From Deltaproteobacteria bacterium (GTDB lineage: Bacteria > Desulfobacterota > Syntrophorhabdia > Syntrophorhabdales > Syntrophorhabdaceae), in the NCBI GenBank assembly GCA_003506795.1, contig DNYO01000162.1, positions 1 to 6,486 on the forward strand: DNA of 6,486 bases, written 5' to 3'. Below are positions 5,678-6,486 of the stretch, in pieces. Position 1 is the stretch's first letter; every line of letters starts with the position of its first letter. A model generated the notes under the pieces. That model had not been told where the DNA came from. It was given only the letters and a program-made list of their open reading frames with translations, and did not search any database. The translations under genes and the position numbers were made by a program.

Positions 5678-6148
5678 TCAATCAAGACCAACTTCCCATT
5701 TTCGAAGTGGCTTATATACCCTTTCACCAAAAGAACTTTTACGATTGATTGCACCAGTTGGTTTTGCAGTTTTTTTATCATTATTCGCCCAAAAGGACAT
5801 ACGAACCTTACGGTTTTCTGCTTCTTCTGGCGTTACTGTTCGCATCCATTTGAAGTTGGGATCGCCTCGAAGATCATTTAGCATCGAAGGATTTTCAAGA
5901 AACGCCTCAATAGTTCCACAAAGATATTCTATTTTTTTTCGAGTAGCTGGATTTTTAAGCGTATTCTCTAAGCGACTGAGCCATCTAAGATTTTCAGGAC
6001 GATTATTCCGACAGTTTGTATCAATTTGATCTACTACATATTTCGGCCCAGGTGGTTCTCTGTGAAAAGCGGTTGCCACAATTCTATGAACGCGAATATT
6101 CGAGATATGTAAATATGGGTTTGCTGATTTTCCTTTCCAAATGTCCAC
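5678..6148 (-). pseudogene. HNH core fragment of the broken endonuclease gene
   Basis: This is the largest open piece (156 codons from GTG 6148). After a few residues it reads VHRIVATAFH (20-29), then VVDQIDTN (38-45) and NNRPENLRW (48-56), and ends near SSFGERVYKPLRKWEVGLD. In HNH_3-type proteins the V-x-(H)-I-D position is a histidine that acts in catalysis; here it is Gln41 (CAA, 6028-6026). The asparagines of the zinc/metal-binding part (NNRPEN) are kept. GTG 6148 is only where the open frame begins: the true upstream coding sequence is in a different frame, and no Shine-Dalgarno precedes this GTG. Confidence 0.7.
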
Positions 6149-6293
6149 TGATTGTCATTAGATCGAGCACGCTTTCCGTCTCGCTGATGTCGAAATACCG
6201 CCCCATTGTCCCGAACGGAATAGCGTACGCCTTCATGGATACATTTTTTTCTTGGCTAAAATCATCAACATCAATTGCTGCCATATCGTTCAT

Positions 6294-6437
6294 CTGCTTC
6301 TTTTTTCTCCCATAACAAGTTGTTTGTTCGTTTCTTTATATCTCATTTGAAATGCCACCGATCATAAGCTTCCTACCGGACAATTCCATCTCACATGGAC
6401 CTTATAGGTGTCCGTCTAATGCAATAATTCAATGGTA
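6294..6437. other. Upstream region of the HNH pseudogene, no gene seen
   Basis: The stretch is AT-rich near the gene. GGAG (6310-6307) lies 13 nt before ATG 6293, too far for a strong ribosome binding site. A 6-bp inverted repeat CGGACA/TGTCCG (6377-6382 with 6409-6414) could be part of a mobile-element end, but no target duplication or transposase is visible. Confidence 0.35.
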
Positions 6438-6471
6438 GACCCCTCTGTATCCTGGACCCCTCTGTACCCTG
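6438..6471. repeat. 17-nt tandem repeat, two copies
   Basis: GACCCCTCTGTATCCTG (6438-6454) is followed at once by GACCCCTCTGTACCCTG (6455-6471), with 16 of 17 bases identical. A degenerate third start (ACCCTTTGTCT) follows. The window ends 15 bases later, so the array may continue. Such short C-rich direct repeats are common at edges of insertion sequences; no element can be named here. Confidence 0.6.
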
Positions 6472-6486
6472 ACCCTTTGTCTCCCC

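Larger units (their letters stand above)
5261..6293 (-). pseudogene. HNH endonuclease family gene, broken (two frameshifts, one nonsense codon)
   Basis: One ancestral gene of about 340 codons can be read across all three minus frames. (1) ATG 6293 gives MNDMAAIDVDDFSQEK up to a run of seven A (6250-6244). (2) From TGT 6243 another frame is open to about 6121 and gives YSVRDNGAVF and DNQWTFGK, the N-terminal module expected in such HNH proteins. (3) From about 6121 a third frame carries VHRIVATAFH and the HNH core to TGA 5680-5678. (4) The same frame reopens directly after that TGA and runs to TAG 5263-5261 with a Cys-rich FPCCPQ domain. Both frame changes are -1 and lie at A-runs. Recognition of the family (HNH_3-like) and of the expected order is from memory. 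The intact protein would probably be a nuclease carried by phages or mobile elements. The gene is very likely dead. Confidence 0.75.

Noticed and set aside
6404..6412. ATAGGTGTC as a third, inverted copy of the 29-bp repeat
   Set aside because: Only nine bases match and the flanks diverge, so it is too short to support.
1..6486. CRISPR array, tRNA or rRNA genes
   Set aside because: No regularly spaced repeats with unique spacers, no tRNA cloverleaf and no rRNA-like conserved stretches were seen on either strand.

Overview
The window reads as a Gram-negative bacterial chromosome fragment, with nearly all genes on the minus strand. It has two parts of different character. The inner-membrane adaptor plus ABC efflux genes imply a double membrane. 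The GC-rich codon use and the protein style would suit a proteobacterium or a related anaerobic lineage such as Desulfobacterota. That placement is a guess; no rRNA or other marker is present.

Part one, roughly 232-4306, is an intact efflux operon read right to left: a TetR-type repressor (3367-3981), a HlyD/RND-type membrane-fusion adaptor (2180-3370), a FtsX/MacB-type ABC permease (981-2183) and its ATPase (256-981). The genes are joined by ATGA, ATGA and TAATG stop/start overlaps, so they are probably translationally coupled. A good sigma70-type promoter (TTGACA, 17 bp, TAAGAT; 4022-4050) lies upstream of tetR. A 14-bp perfect palindrome (AGTAAGCGCTTACT, 4008-4021) covers the predicted transcription start, so the repressor very likely controls its own operon. 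The three transport genes would form a tripartite exporter with an outer-membrane TolC-like channel encoded elsewhere. The substrate cannot be read from the sequence.

Part two, about 4309-6486, looks like decayed accessory DNA. It holds a Doc/Fic-type toxin fragment that has lost its N-terminus and any antitoxin (4309-4566). Next is an apparently near-intact HEPN-like protein with an R-x4-H motif (4575-5162). Last is a broken HNH-endonuclease-type gene (5261-6293). From about 4575 on, the DNA is visibly more AT-rich than the efflux operon. The HNH gene can be reassembled by eye from three frames plus one read-through stop. It carries two apparent -1 frameshifts at A-runs, one in-frame TGA and a His-to-Gln change at the expected first active-site histidine.

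Two 29-bp direct repeats (232-260 and 4278-4306, 25 of 29 identical) bracket the efflux operon. On the minus strand each lies at or just after the stop codon of a gene (ATPase, doc fragment). They look like mobile-element or REP-type repeats and may mark how the operon or the adjoining accessory DNA was assembled. The outer edges (1-231 and 6294-6486) hold a terminator-like hairpin, a strong orphan Shine-Dalgarno and a 17-nt tandem repeat, but no recognisable gene. The efflux operon is of a known type. The less ordinary features are the repeat-bounded layout and the layered wreckage of toxin and nuclease genes.
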